Source: Luteolibacter rhizosphaerae (GTDB lineage Bacteria; Verrucomicrobiota; Verrucomicrobiia; Verrucomicrobiales; Akkermansiaceae). From it: a stretch of DNA of 64,000 bases. Location: the NCBI RefSeq assembly GCF_025950095.1, contig NZ_JAPDDR010000016.1, positions 42,669 to 106,668 of the forward strand, read 5' to 3'. The translations under genes and the position numbers were made by a program. Shown here piece after piece: positions 56,753 to 63,456 of the stretch (the stretch's first letter is position 1; every line of letters starts with the position of its first letter). The notes below the pieces were generated by a model. The model saw only the letters and a list, made by a program, of their open reading frames with translations, had not been told where the DNA came from and did not search any database.

Positions 56753-58045
56753 ATGGATCGAAACGACATCCTACGCTCGATTGAAAATCACCGCACCGGC
56801 CTCGCTCCGCTCCTGTCGGCTTACGAGGATCTGACCAAGGCCACCAAGGGCACGGGGGAGGGCGGCAAGGACCGTCCTTTCACCGCCGAGGAGTGGTCCC
56901 GCCATGAAGCGCTTGGCACGGATATCAACCGTATCAACCAAGCGATTGCCACGGACCGGGCCGCCCTTAAGGCGCTCAATATGTCCGAGGCTTCCGACGA
57001 TGAGACCGCGCAGAAGCTCGGCCTCTCCGACCGTTCCAAGTTGCCGATGGCGACGGACGAATACATGGACAACTTCCTGCAGTTCGCTCGCGTCGGCTTC
57101 GACCAGCGAGCCTGCTCTCCGGATGTCTACAAGGCTCTCTCCACCGTCGCCCCGTCCACCGGCGGGGTGCTGATCCCTACGGTGATCGAGAACAACATCC
57201 TGATGGAGGCTCTTAGCCAGTCCCCGCTGATGGAGATCTCCGACGTCACCTTCACTTCCTCGATCCACACGCAGATTCCGTTCATTGGAACCATCGGCGT
57301 GTTGGCTCCCCGCAAGGAAGCCGAGGCCTACCTCAAGACCGAGCCGGCTCTCTCGGTCAAGTCCATCGACATCTACAACTACGGCGGCATGTTCCCGGTC
57401 TCGCAGGAGTTGATGGAGGATGCCGACGGGCTCGACGCTGCCTTCCGCCGCGTTTGGGCGGAGGCCTTCGCTGAAACGATTGAAGAGTATGGCTGGAAAG
57501 GAACCGCGGGCTTCAACGCTTTCGTGGACCAAGCCGGCAATGCCGCCCCGGTCACCCTCGCGAGCCGCGTCTGCCCGGGCATCCTCTCGCTCGGCACCGG
57601 TATTGTGCCGGCCGTGGTCAACAGCGCTGCAACGACCATCACGGCCGATGACATCATCAAGCTGAAGCAGGCCGTGAAGCCCGCCGCGCGCCGCGATGGC
57701 GTGTATGCCATCTCCTCGGACTTCGAGACCAAGGCGCTCTTGCTGAAGGATACCACCGGCCAGCCGATCTGGCGCCCGAACCTCATCGCGGGCCAGCCCT
57801 CGATGATCAACGGATCCGCTTATCACGTGAGCGATCGCCTCGACGCCGTCGCCGCGACCAAGACCCCGGCGCTTTTCGGCAGCTTCAAGCGCGCCCATGA
57901 GATCAAGATCCGCAAGGGTCTGACCGTGAAGAAGAGCGATCACTATCTCTTCGGCAACGGCATGATCGCCGTCGCCGCGGACGTCCGCTGGGGCGCCATG
58001 GTCCGCTTCGCCAACTACATCGCCCGCCTCAACACGCCGGCGTAA
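56753..58045 (+). CDS. Phage major capsid protein (HK97 family)
   Basis: 430 aa from ATG 56753. N-terminal delta-like helical domain (residues 1-90, rich in Lys/Glu), then LPMATDEYMDNFLQFARVGF, TGGVLIPTVIENNILMEALS, SPLMEISDVTFTSSIHTQIP, ISQELMEDADGLDAAFRRV-type block (actual FPVSQELMEDADGLDAAFRR), GVYAISSDFETKALLLKDTT, GSFKRAHEIKIRKGLTVKKS and VAADVRWGAMVRFANYIARL. The head protease presumably removes the N-terminal part. A strong hairpin follows the stop. Confidence 0.95.
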   Translation: MDRNDILRSIENHRTGLAPLLSAYEDLTKATKGTGEGGKDRPFTAEEWSRHEALGTDINRINQAIATDRAALKALNMSEASDDETAQKLGLSDRSKLPMATDEYMDNFLQFARVGFDQRACSPDVYKALSTVAPSTGGVLIPTVIENNILMEALSQSPLMEISDVTFTSSIHTQIPFIGTIGVLAPRKEAEAYLKTEPALSVKSIDIYNYGGMFPVSQELMEDADGLDAAFRRVWAEAFAETIEEYGWKGTAGFNAFVDQAGNAAPVTLASRVCPGILSLGTGIVPAVVNSAATTITADDIIKLKQAVKPAARRDGVYAISSDFETKALLLKDTTGQPIWRPNLIAGQPSMINGSAYHVSDRLDAVAATKTPALFGSFKRAHEIKIRKGLTVKKSDHYLFGNGMIAVAADVRWGAMVRFANYIARLNTPA

Positions 58046-58095
58046 TCACCTACACCTATAACACTGCCCAAGGGGCACTAGCATGGTTGCAACGA

Positions 58096-58124
58096 AGGCC
58101 GGCCGGAATGTCCGGCCGGCCTTC
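58096..58124 (+). terminator. 12-bp perfect hairpin after the capsid gene
   Basis: AAGGCCGGCCGG (58096-58107), loop AATGT, CCGGCCGGCCTT (58113-58124), followed by CCAACTTTT. A typical strong terminator or processing hairpin that separates the highly expressed capsid gene from the connector genes. Confidence 0.8.
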
Positions 58125-58138
58125 CAACTTTTAAGGTT

Positions 58139-58423
58139 ATGACCAACAAGGAAATCATCGCGAAGATCGAAGCCGCGGGCCACCAGGTGACCGGGAATCT
58201 CAACCGCACCAAGCTCGAAGCGCTGGCCGCGGAAAGGGGAGTCAGTTTGGAGGAGCCGACGCCCGAACCGACGCCCGAGGATGGTTCCGGAACTACTGCG
58301 GATCCCGTGGATGACGGCTACGACCAAAACCGGCTGATCACGCCGGTGATGGCCGTTTGTGCCATCGCCGGCGACGCGGCCAAGGTCGAGCTCGCTTCGG
58401 CCGCTGAAGAATCCGCCGAGTAA
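58139..58423 (+). CDS. Small phage protein with HeH/SAP-like N-terminus (94 aa)
   Basis: ATG 58139. MTNKEIIAKIEAAGHQVTGN, LNRTKLEALAAERGVSLEEP is a helix-extended-loop-helix unit typical of SAP/HeH/LEM-like DNA-binding motifs. The rest is Pro/Glu-rich linker, then LITPVMAVCAIAGDAAKVEL. It lies between the capsid and the connector, a position often taken by such proteins. Confidence 0.65.
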   Translation: MTNKEIIAKIEAAGHQVTGNLNRTKLEALAAERGVSLEEPTPEPTPEDGSGTTADPVDDGYDQNRLITPVMAVCAIAGDAAKVELASAAEESAE

Positions 58424-58428
58424 TCCCC

Positions 58429-58959
58429 ATGGCCCGGCCTGTCATCGACCTGACGCTTGCCAAGTCGCACCTCCGCGTGGAGCACGATCTCGACGACGAG
58501 TTGATCGCGCTCTTCGTGGAGGCGGCGATCGACCGCACCTTGCAAGAGATCGGCCTCGCGGGAGTGCTCGAGCGGGAGCACGAGACCAAGACGACGCTCT
58601 CGGCCTTCGGCTTCCTCTATCCGGTGCAGGAGATCTCCACCGTGGAGAAGCGCGATGCCTTCGGGGTGTGGCGCGAGATCCCGGCGGAGGAGTGGGAGCT
58701 TACGGGGTCGATCGAGGAACGGCAGGTTCTCACGCTGTTCGAGGATGCCGGGCACCGCTCGGGCAGCGAATACCGGGTCGAGTGGAAAGCGGGCTTCAAG
58801 ATGCTGCCGGCATGGTTCCGGGTGGCCTGCTATTTCCTGCTCGGCCACTACTACGAGAACCGGAGCTCGATCATCGTCGGGCAGGGACTCACCGCCATGG
58901 AAGTGCCGCAGGGCTTCCATCACCTCTGCGGGCCTCACAAGCGCTGGTTTTTCGCCTGA
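58429..58959 (+). CDS. Phage gp6-like head-tail connector
   Basis: 176 aa from ATG 58429. VIDLTLAKSHLRVEHDLDDE, LIALFVEAAIDRTLQEIGLA is the gp6-like opening; then YPVQEISTVEKRDAFGVWRE, ILEDAGHRSGSEYRVEWKAG-type segment (actual LFEDAGHRSGSEYRVEWKAG), PAWFRVACYFLLGHYYENRS. It binds under the portal and links to the head closure protein. Confidence 0.85.
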   Translation: MARPVIDLTLAKSHLRVEHDLDDELIALFVEAAIDRTLQEIGLAGVLEREHETKTTLSAFGFLYPVQEISTVEKRDAFGVWREIPAEEWELTGSIEERQVLTLFEDAGHRSGSEYRVEWKAGFKMLPAWFRVACYFLLGHYYENRSSIIVGQGLTAMEVPQGFHHLCGPHKRWFFA

Positions 58960-58965
58960 TGTCCG

Positions 58966-59430
58966 ATGGCCAACCGGATCGAGATCACGGGGTTCAAGCA
59001 GCTTCGGGACAGCGTGGCGAAGTTGGACCGGCGACTGCAGCGCCGTGTCTACGGTGCCGCGGTGCGTGCGGGCGGCAAGCTGCTGGTCGATGCGGCACAG
59101 GCGGCGGTGCCGGTACGCACGGGTGCGGTGAAGCGATCGCTGGTGCACCGCGCGAGCTCGAAGCCGTCGAAGGGACTCTTCGGGGTCAAGGTGACGGTGA
59201 AGGGCGGGGCGCGGTCGAGTGATCGGCTCGCACACCGGAGAGGCGGCAAGGGAGCAGACTACCACCCTGACGCCGTCGAGCGCTACTACCGCTTCACTGA
59301 ACTGGGAACCAAGCACCACCCGGCACAGCCCTACCTCAAGCCCGCGCTGGAGGGGAAGGCCGACGAGGTCTTGAACGTGGTGAAACGGGAACTGGCGGCG
59401 GGACTCGAGCGGGAAGCGAAATCACTCTGA
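58966..59430 (+). CDS. HK97 gp10-like protein
   Basis: 154 aa from ATG 58966. IEITGFKQLRDSVAKLDRRL, QRRVYGAAVRAGGKLLVDAA, QAAVPVRTGAVKRSLVHRAS, SKGLFGVKVTVKGGARSSDR, YHPDAVERYYRFTELGTKHH, PAQPYLKPALEGKADEVLNV. This is the minor structural family of the tail-neck region. Confidence 0.9.
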   Translation: MANRIEITGFKQLRDSVAKLDRRLQRRVYGAAVRAGGKLLVDAAQAAVPVRTGAVKRSLVHRASSKPSKGLFGVKVTVKGGARSSDRLAHRRGGKGADYHPDAVERYYRFTELGTKHHPAQPYLKPALEGKADEVLNVVKRELAAGLEREAKSL

Positions 59431-59434
59431 ACCG

Positions 59435-59836
59435 ATGAACGATCTTCTCGCGTGGCTGGTGGCGGCGATCAAGGCCGAGCCGTCACTTGCTGAATTCAAG
59501 GACCGTGTCTTTCCCGATGCGGCGCCGGAGAATGCCAAGAATCCCTGCCTCGTCTATCAGCTCTACGGCGACGAGAGCGAGGCCACCTTGGATCCGGGAC
59601 CGCTGAAGGATGGCAGCTATGCCTATCAGATCCGGATCTATGCCGGTACGCGGATCCGGGCGAACGCGCTGCGGGAGATCTTCCGAATTAAATTCCAAGG
59701 CATGACCCCGCTGTCGATCGGCGGCGGGTGGAGGATCGAGGGAAGTGCCTGGGGAAACCTCGCCGAAACCTACGACGAGAAGCTCAGGGACTATGGGGCG
59801 CTCGGAGTGCTGGAGGTTCATCTCACAGGAGAATGA
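59435..59836 (+). CDS. Phage tail terminator/completion protein (DUF3168-like)
   Basis: 133 aa from ATG 59435. LAWLVAAIKAEPSLAEFKDR, VFPDAAPENAKNPCLVYQLY, YAYQIRIYAGTRIRANALRE, GGGWRIEGSAWGNLAETYDE, GALGVLEVHLTGE. It caps the tail tube and joins it to the neck. The four genes before it are spaced by 4-15 bp, so they form one operon. Confidence 0.85.
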   Translation: MNDLLAWLVAAIKAEPSLAEFKDRVFPDAAPENAKNPCLVYQLYGDESEATLDPGPLKDGSYAYQIRIYAGTRIRANALREIFRIKFQGMTPLSIGGGWRIEGSAWGNLAETYDEKLRDYGALGVLEVHLTGE

Positions 59837-59838
59837 AC

Positions 59839-59877
59839 GGGCGCGCCCGGCCGGGGGGGGATTTGACGGGCGCGCCC
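59839..59877. repeat. Two palindromic GGGCGCGCCC copies
   Basis: GGGCGCGCCC at 59839-59848 and 59868-59877, each self-complementary; together they can form an alternative hairpin. They open the 454-bp stretch 59837-60290, which otherwise holds only the small minus-strand frame at 60025-60147. Confidence 0.5.
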
Positions 59878-60024
59878 TATCTCCAGGGGGGAGAAGTGCC
59901 GCAAGCCCGATGCGAGAACCTGCGACGGCGGAGTTCATAGGATAGGGATCGTGTAGGGTCGACGTTCCCGTTTATAGCGGGAATGTTTGAAAATCAGAGA
60001 TTCCAAACTACTCGGCGCGGGAGC

Positions 60025-60147
60025 CTAGCGGAGCAAGGCAACGAGGACGCATCCGAAGATCAGAAGCGCAAGACCGAGTGCCGCGAGTTCCGATCGGAAC
60101 GTGAACAGGTGGTTGAGCATCGATGAGGATCGTGCGGCCATTACCAT
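60025..60147 (-). CDS. Single-span membrane peptide in the phage (40 aa)
   Basis: Minus-strand ATG 60147 (or 60120). LNHLFTFRSELAALGLALLI then FGCVLVALLR: one hydrophobic helix with a short polar N-terminus. Small, so low certainty. It lies between the tail terminator and tail tube genes, on the opposite strand. Confidence 0.35.
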   Translation of the reverse strand: MVMAARSSSMLNHLFTFRSELAALGLALLIFGCVLVALLR

Positions 60148-60290
60148 GGATTATCGCCAGAATGCAATGCCGTCAGCGATAATTAGATAAGGACCTCTCC
60201 GAGTCCAGCCTGTGGCCTGCCCTTGAATGGGCCGAATCGGAGCGGGGCTTCGTGGGCAGCGAGCGGGGCAGGCAGTAGCGTGGCGGCAGC

Positions 60291-61157
60291 ATGAAAGGCA
60301 ATTGCTCGAAGCTACAGCGCTACAACGGCACGAATTGGGACACGGTCTCGGCAAAGGTTTCCATGAGCGGCCCCGGCCTCTCGCGGGAGACGGTCGAAGA
60401 AGAACCCGTGATCGACTGTGATGCCAGCGGCGGCAACAAGTTCAAAGAGAAGTCACCCGGGACGAAGGAGATCGGGGATATCACGGTCGAGATCAAATGG
60501 AACCCGACCGTTCCGACGGGCACGAAGCAGATCGAGCGGTCTACCGCCGCGGGCATCGTGAGTGCTGCGGGCAATGCCCTAGTCACGATCACCAAGGCGG
60601 GCATGACCGGCTCGCCGATCGCCCTCAACATTCCCGTCTCTCCCGGCTCCCCGGGAAGCTGGGCCGGTGAGGTCCGCAACTACCTCGCCACCCATGCCGC
60701 CGCCGCCAACATCCGCGCGGTGGCCGAGGTGATCGATGGTGCCGGCACGTTCATCGACCTCCGCGCTCTGGATGCCGCGGCCGATGATGGGACCTTCAAC
60801 ATCGCGCTCGCCACCGGCACGGCGACGGGCATCACGGCCGCTCCGAACTCGGCGACGCTCGTCGCGGGTGTGGCGGGCGCGGACAATGACGAGAATCACC
60901 ATCTGTTCGAAGACGACTTCGACAAGGAGACGGCGACCTTCTGGCGGATCGTGCATCCGAATAACGCCGCCACCGGCGTGCTGGTGCATGCGACGGTGAA
61001 GGAAGTGGGCGAGCCGAACTACGAGCCGAACCAAACGGTGAAGCGCTCGATCGTGATCGAGCCGACGGGCCGCCACTACAAAGCCGGCAACGCGATCGCG
61101 GCCGAGGTGCTGCCGGTGGGCATCCTTGCGCCCCAAGACCACTACGGTCACCACTAA
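60291..61157 (+). CDS. Phage tail tube protein with inserted domain (288 aa)
   Basis: ATG 60291. First part KLQRYNGTNWDTVSAKVSMS, GPGLSRETVEEEPVIDCDAS, KSPGTKEIGDITVEIKWNP matches the start of lambda gpV-type tube proteins. Residues about 80-200 form an extra region (TAAGIVSAAGNALVTITKAG, SWAGEVRNYLATHAAAANIR, DDGTFNIALATGTATGITAA). The core returns as NHHLFEDDFDKETATFWRIV, HPNNAATGVLVHATVKEVGE, RSIVIEPTGRHY. The insertion may project from the tail surface. A terminator follows. Confidence 0.8.
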   Translation: MKGNCSKLQRYNGTNWDTVSAKVSMSGPGLSRETVEEEPVIDCDASGGNKFKEKSPGTKEIGDITVEIKWNPTVPTGTKQIERSTAAGIVSAAGNALVTITKAGMTGSPIALNIPVSPGSPGSWAGEVRNYLATHAAAANIRAVAEVIDGAGTFIDLRALDAAADDGTFNIALATGTATGITAAPNSATLVAGVAGADNDENHHLFEDDFDKETATFWRIVHPNNAATGVLVHATVKEVGEPNYEPNQTVKRSIVIEPTGRHYKAGNAIAAEVLPVGILAPQDHYGHH

Positions 61158-61193
61158 GGATTTGCGGCTTCCGGGCTTTGCCGCATGACAGGG

Positions 61194-61221
61194 CGGTCAC
61201 CTCGCGAGAGGTGGCCGTTTT
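61194..61221 (+). terminator. Terminator after tail tube gene
   Basis: CGGTCACCTC (61194-61203), loop GCGA, GAGGTGGCCG (61208-61217), then TTTT (61218-61221). Nine of ten stem pairs are Watson-Crick and one is a T-G wobble. The T tract makes it a credible rho-independent terminator. Confidence 0.75.
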
Positions 61222-61226
61222 GGTTG

Positions 61227-61277
61227 AATGACGAATGCAGGGGAAATGACGAATGCCGAGTTTCCGAATGACGAATG
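61227..61277. repeat. Three AATGACGAATG copies
   Basis: AATGACGAATG occurs at 61227-61237, 61245-61255 and 61267-61277. On the minus strand it reads HSSFVI/NSAFVIS-like. Such AATGACGAATG arrays recur widely in Planctomycetes and Verrucomicrobia genomes (recalled, not checked). It sits in a 200-bp gap with no gene. Confidence 0.55.
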
Positions 61278-61358
61278 AAGTGGGAGGGGAAATGGAGGAT
61301 TGTCCCTAGACGGGAGGCGAAGTGGTCTTAGGTTCCCGCGCACTTTTCCCCCCTCAAC

Positions 61359-61478
61359 ATGAATTATCTTCAAGACTTCCTTCGGCAACCGGCCGGCTTG
61401 CCGAGCACGATCTTGGTTCTCTTCTGCCTCATTTCGGGCCTGTTCTTGGTGATGCACGAGTGGCGCAGCGATCCCTGA
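61359..61478 (+). CDS. Single-span membrane peptide in the phage (39 aa)
   Basis: ATG 61359. MNYLQDFLRQPAGLPSTILV then LFCLISGLFLVMHEWRSDP: one hydrophobic helix and a charged C-terminus. No ribosome-binding site is obvious. It lies between the tube and the chaperone and may be a moron. Confidence 0.4.
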   Translation: MNYLQDFLRQPAGLPSTILVLFCLISGLFLVMHEWRSDP

Positions 61479-61542
61479 ACGATGCGAACCGCGGAGCGAG
61501 GTTGATGAAAGATGCGGGATTCCGCGCTGTGATGCGGACGTC

Positions 61543-61794
61543 ATGCAGCTAAAACTGAGCATCAAGCAGATCAAGGCCCTTCAGGCGAAGCACGGGATTG
61601 CGAATCTCTTGCAGCCAACTCCGGAGGATGCGACCAAGGTGGCCAACGCGGGCTTCCTGGTGGATTTCTATTTCGAGGGATCGCGAAAGTTCGAAAACGC
61701 TCCGTCGATCGAGGAGATCGAGGACATGGATGTCGCCGAGCTGATCAGCGCTTACCAAGGCTACTTCAAGCAGGCCGTGGGGGGAAACGGCTGA
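61543..61794 (+). CDS. Tail assembly chaperone (short, G-type form)
   Basis: 83 aa from ATG 61543. QLKLSIKQIKALQAKHGIAN, LLQPTPEDATKVANAGFLVD, FYFEGSRKFENAPSIEEIED, MDVAELISAYQGYFKQAVGG NG. Small acidic helical protein at the expected place of gpG, just before the missing tape measure gene. It should guide tape measure assembly. Its end contains the slippery site described separately. Confidence 0.7.
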   Translation: MQLKLSIKQIKALQAKHGIANLLQPTPEDATKVANAGFLVDFYFEGSRKFENAPSIEEIEDMDVAELISAYQGYFKQAVGGNG

Positions 61795-62117
61795 GCGAGC
61801 TCTGGGCGCGGCTGCACGTCGCCACAGGGCTGGGGCTGGAGGAGTTCGACGAGCTCGGCCTCGATGAAATCGACTTGCTCTCGCGCGAACTGGATGCGCG
61901 GGAGCGGGCTTCTTACGTGCCGTGGTGCGACCTCTACGCGCTGCTGTGCAACCTGCTGGGCCGGGGCAAGCGGACATGGACGCGTGCGGACTTCCTGCCG
62001 GAGGAAGACGGGCAAGAGAAAGCCCCGCCGGCCGAAGTCGAAGCGGGGCTGAGAGCTTACCAGGAAGCGGTGGCGAGGGGACGGGAGAAGATGAAAAGAG
62101 TGCCGAGTGATCAGTAA
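61543..62117 (+). CDS. Tail assembly chaperone (long, GT-type form by -1 frameshift)
   Basis: A -1 slip at GGGAAAC (61782-61788) joins the first 82 residues to a 109-residue extension ending at TAA 62115-62117, giving about 191 aa. The extension reads RLSELWARLHVATGLGLEEF, DELGLDEIDLLSRELDARER, ASYVPWCDLYALLCNLLGRG, KRTWTRADFLPEEDGQEKAP. It begins in the -1 frame with no start codon of its own near the junction, as in lambda G/GT. Confidence 0.75.
61782..61788 (+). promoter_or_regulatory. Slippery heptamer GGGAAAC
   Basis: In the chaperone frame the codons read G GGA AAC, the X XXY YYZ arrangement of canonical -1 frameshift sites. The 0-frame stop follows two codons later at 61792-61794. A clear downstream stem-loop was not identified by eye. 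Confidence 0.75.
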
Positions 62118-62166
62118 GCAGTGATCAGTGGAAGAGGTTTTCTAGCCGACAGTTTTCAGTTTTCAG
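62106..62166. repeat. AGTGATCAGT and CAGTTTTCAG repeats at the operon end
   Basis: AGTGATCAGT at 62106-62115 and 62120-62129 (each self-complementary), then CAGTTTTCAGTTTTCAG at 62150-62166. The first copy contains the end of the chaperone gene and the last overlaps the stop of the histidine kinase on the other strand. The words resemble short repeats dispersed in other Verrucomicrobia and Cyanobacteria. Confidence 0.45.
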
Positions 62167-63307
62167 GCAAGGCCTTGGCGACACGGGGGAGGCGGGTGAC
62201 GAAGGTGGTGGCGGTACTGTCCGATTCGACCCGGAGCGTGCCGCCGTGAGCCAAGGCGACTTCGCGGGCGATATGAAGGCCGAGGCCCAAGCTGCCGGCG
62301 ACGCGGGCTTCGGTGTTGCCCGGATTCCGCCGAAGAGGGTCGAAGATCACCTGTTGCATCTCCGGAGGGATCGGGTCGCCTTGATTGATGACCTTGGCGA
62401 TGACGTGTTCGTCGCCACCCTCGATCAGGAGGCGAATCGGACTGTCCGCGGCCCCGTGTTGGACGGCATTCCCGATCAAATTGGAGAGTAGCTGGCGAAG
62501 ACGCGAGCGGTCCCACTTGCCGGTGGCAGAGCCATGCGCGGAGACGTCAAACTCGCGGTGCGGGTGGGCGGTTTTCATCTCGTCCATGACCTCCCGACCC
62601 AACTCGAAGAGGTCCATCTCCACCGGGACAAGGTTCATCTTGGCTCCTAGCCGTGTGGTGGTGAAGTCGAGGAGGTCCCTGATCATCCGCTCCATTTCCC
62701 GCACCGAAATGGTGATCTGGCGGGCAATCTTCCGGGGCATCTCAGAGAGATCCGGGTGTGAAGCGAGCATCTCGGCGCCGAGGACCGCAGAGTGCATCGG
62801 GGTGCGCAAGTCGTGGCCGAGGATCCCGAGGAACATCTCTCGGGAGTGATCGATCTCCTTCGAGTAACTGTAGATCGATTCCGCGAGAAGTTGGTCGATG
62901 GCTTCGTTGAAGCGGGTCATGTCCTTCAGGCGGTCGGTCTCCTCAACATCGGGTGTCGCCGCCCAAAGGTTCAGGACGCTAGCCCGAAGAGCCCGATATT
63001 CGGCAACCAAGGCCCTGATATCGAAGCCGGACTCAACGCGGCTGACCGCGTGCCGTTCCGAGGAGCGATTGACCGAGAGGCTGGATCGGGAGTCTTCGCC
63101 GTGGCCGGTTGATTTCAGGAACTGTTGCGCGTCAGATTGATCTGTTTGGAGGTCGACGATGACGGCACGAAGCATCTCCTCGGCATGGTCGCGCAGAAGC
63201 TTCACCGTGGGCGCATCGGAGGGCCAAACTGAACGGGCAAAGTCCTCCCACTGCTGAAGGACCGGTTCCATGTTAGAATCGAGGAACTCGTGCAAACGCA
63301 TGCCCAT
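62156..63307 (-). CDS. Sensor histidine kinase with RsbRD-like N-terminus
   Basis: 383 aa, ATG 63307. Residues 1-110 are an RsbRD-like all-helical sensor (LHEFLDSNMEPVLQQWEDFA, LLRDHAEEMLRAVIVDLQTD, SGFDIRALVAEYRALRASVL). HisKA: SREMFLGILGHDLRTPMHSA with phospho-acceptor His 165. HATPase: QLLSNLIGNAVQHG (N box, Asn 280), VINQGDPIPPE, SLGLGLHIAREVALAHGGTL (G2 box). No transmembrane segment, so cytosolic. No response regulator is adjacent. It ends 39 bp past the chaperone on the other strand and interrupts the phage operon, so it may be host DNA or a moron. Confidence 0.9.
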   Translation of the reverse strand: MGMRLHEFLDSNMEPVLQQWEDFARSVWPSDAPTVKLLRDHAEEMLRAVIVDLQTDQSDAQQFLKSTGHGEDSRSSLSVNRSSERHAVSRVESGFDIRALVAEYRALRASVLNLWAATPDVEETDRLKDMTRFNEAIDQLLAESIYSYSKEIDHSREMFLGILGHDLRTPMHSAVLGAEMLASHPDLSEMPRKIARQITISVREMERMIRDLLDFTTTRLGAKMNLVPVEMDLFELGREVMDEMKTAHPHREFDVSAHGSATGKWDRSRLRQLLSNLIGNAVQHGAADSPIRLLIEGGDEHVIAKVINQGDPIPPEMQQVIFDPLRRNPGNTEARVAGSLGLGLHIAREVALAHGGTLRVESDSTATTFVTRLPRVAKALPEN

Positions 63308-63430
63308 ATTTGTTTAAACTAGTCGACGCTGATCCAGAGTAAACGTGCCTCTTCAGCGATTTAGACTGTGCAGAATGCAGGGTGGGGTAATGCCGGGGGG
63401 AGGCGGGTGGGAGACGGAGCTTGCGCTACA

Positions 63431-63456
63431 GGGACAGGAATGTCCCTGCTCCTTAT
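63431..63456. repeat. Dispersed intergenic repeat, copy 3 (right arm)
   Basis: GGGACAGGAATGTCCC, then TGCTCCTTAT, matches the right arm at 27151-27177. The preceding text (GGAGCTTGCGCTACA) suggests the element's other end. It lies between the kinase and the last gene. Confidence 0.55.

Noticed and set aside
58096..58124. Capsid-downstream hairpin as a recombination or packaging site
   Set aside because: Its 12-bp stem, position after the capsid stop and following T-rich stretch fit a terminator better.
60291..61157. Inserted tail-tube region as a separate fused gene
   Set aside because: The frame is continuous without start or stop within the region, so it is an insert rather than a second gene.
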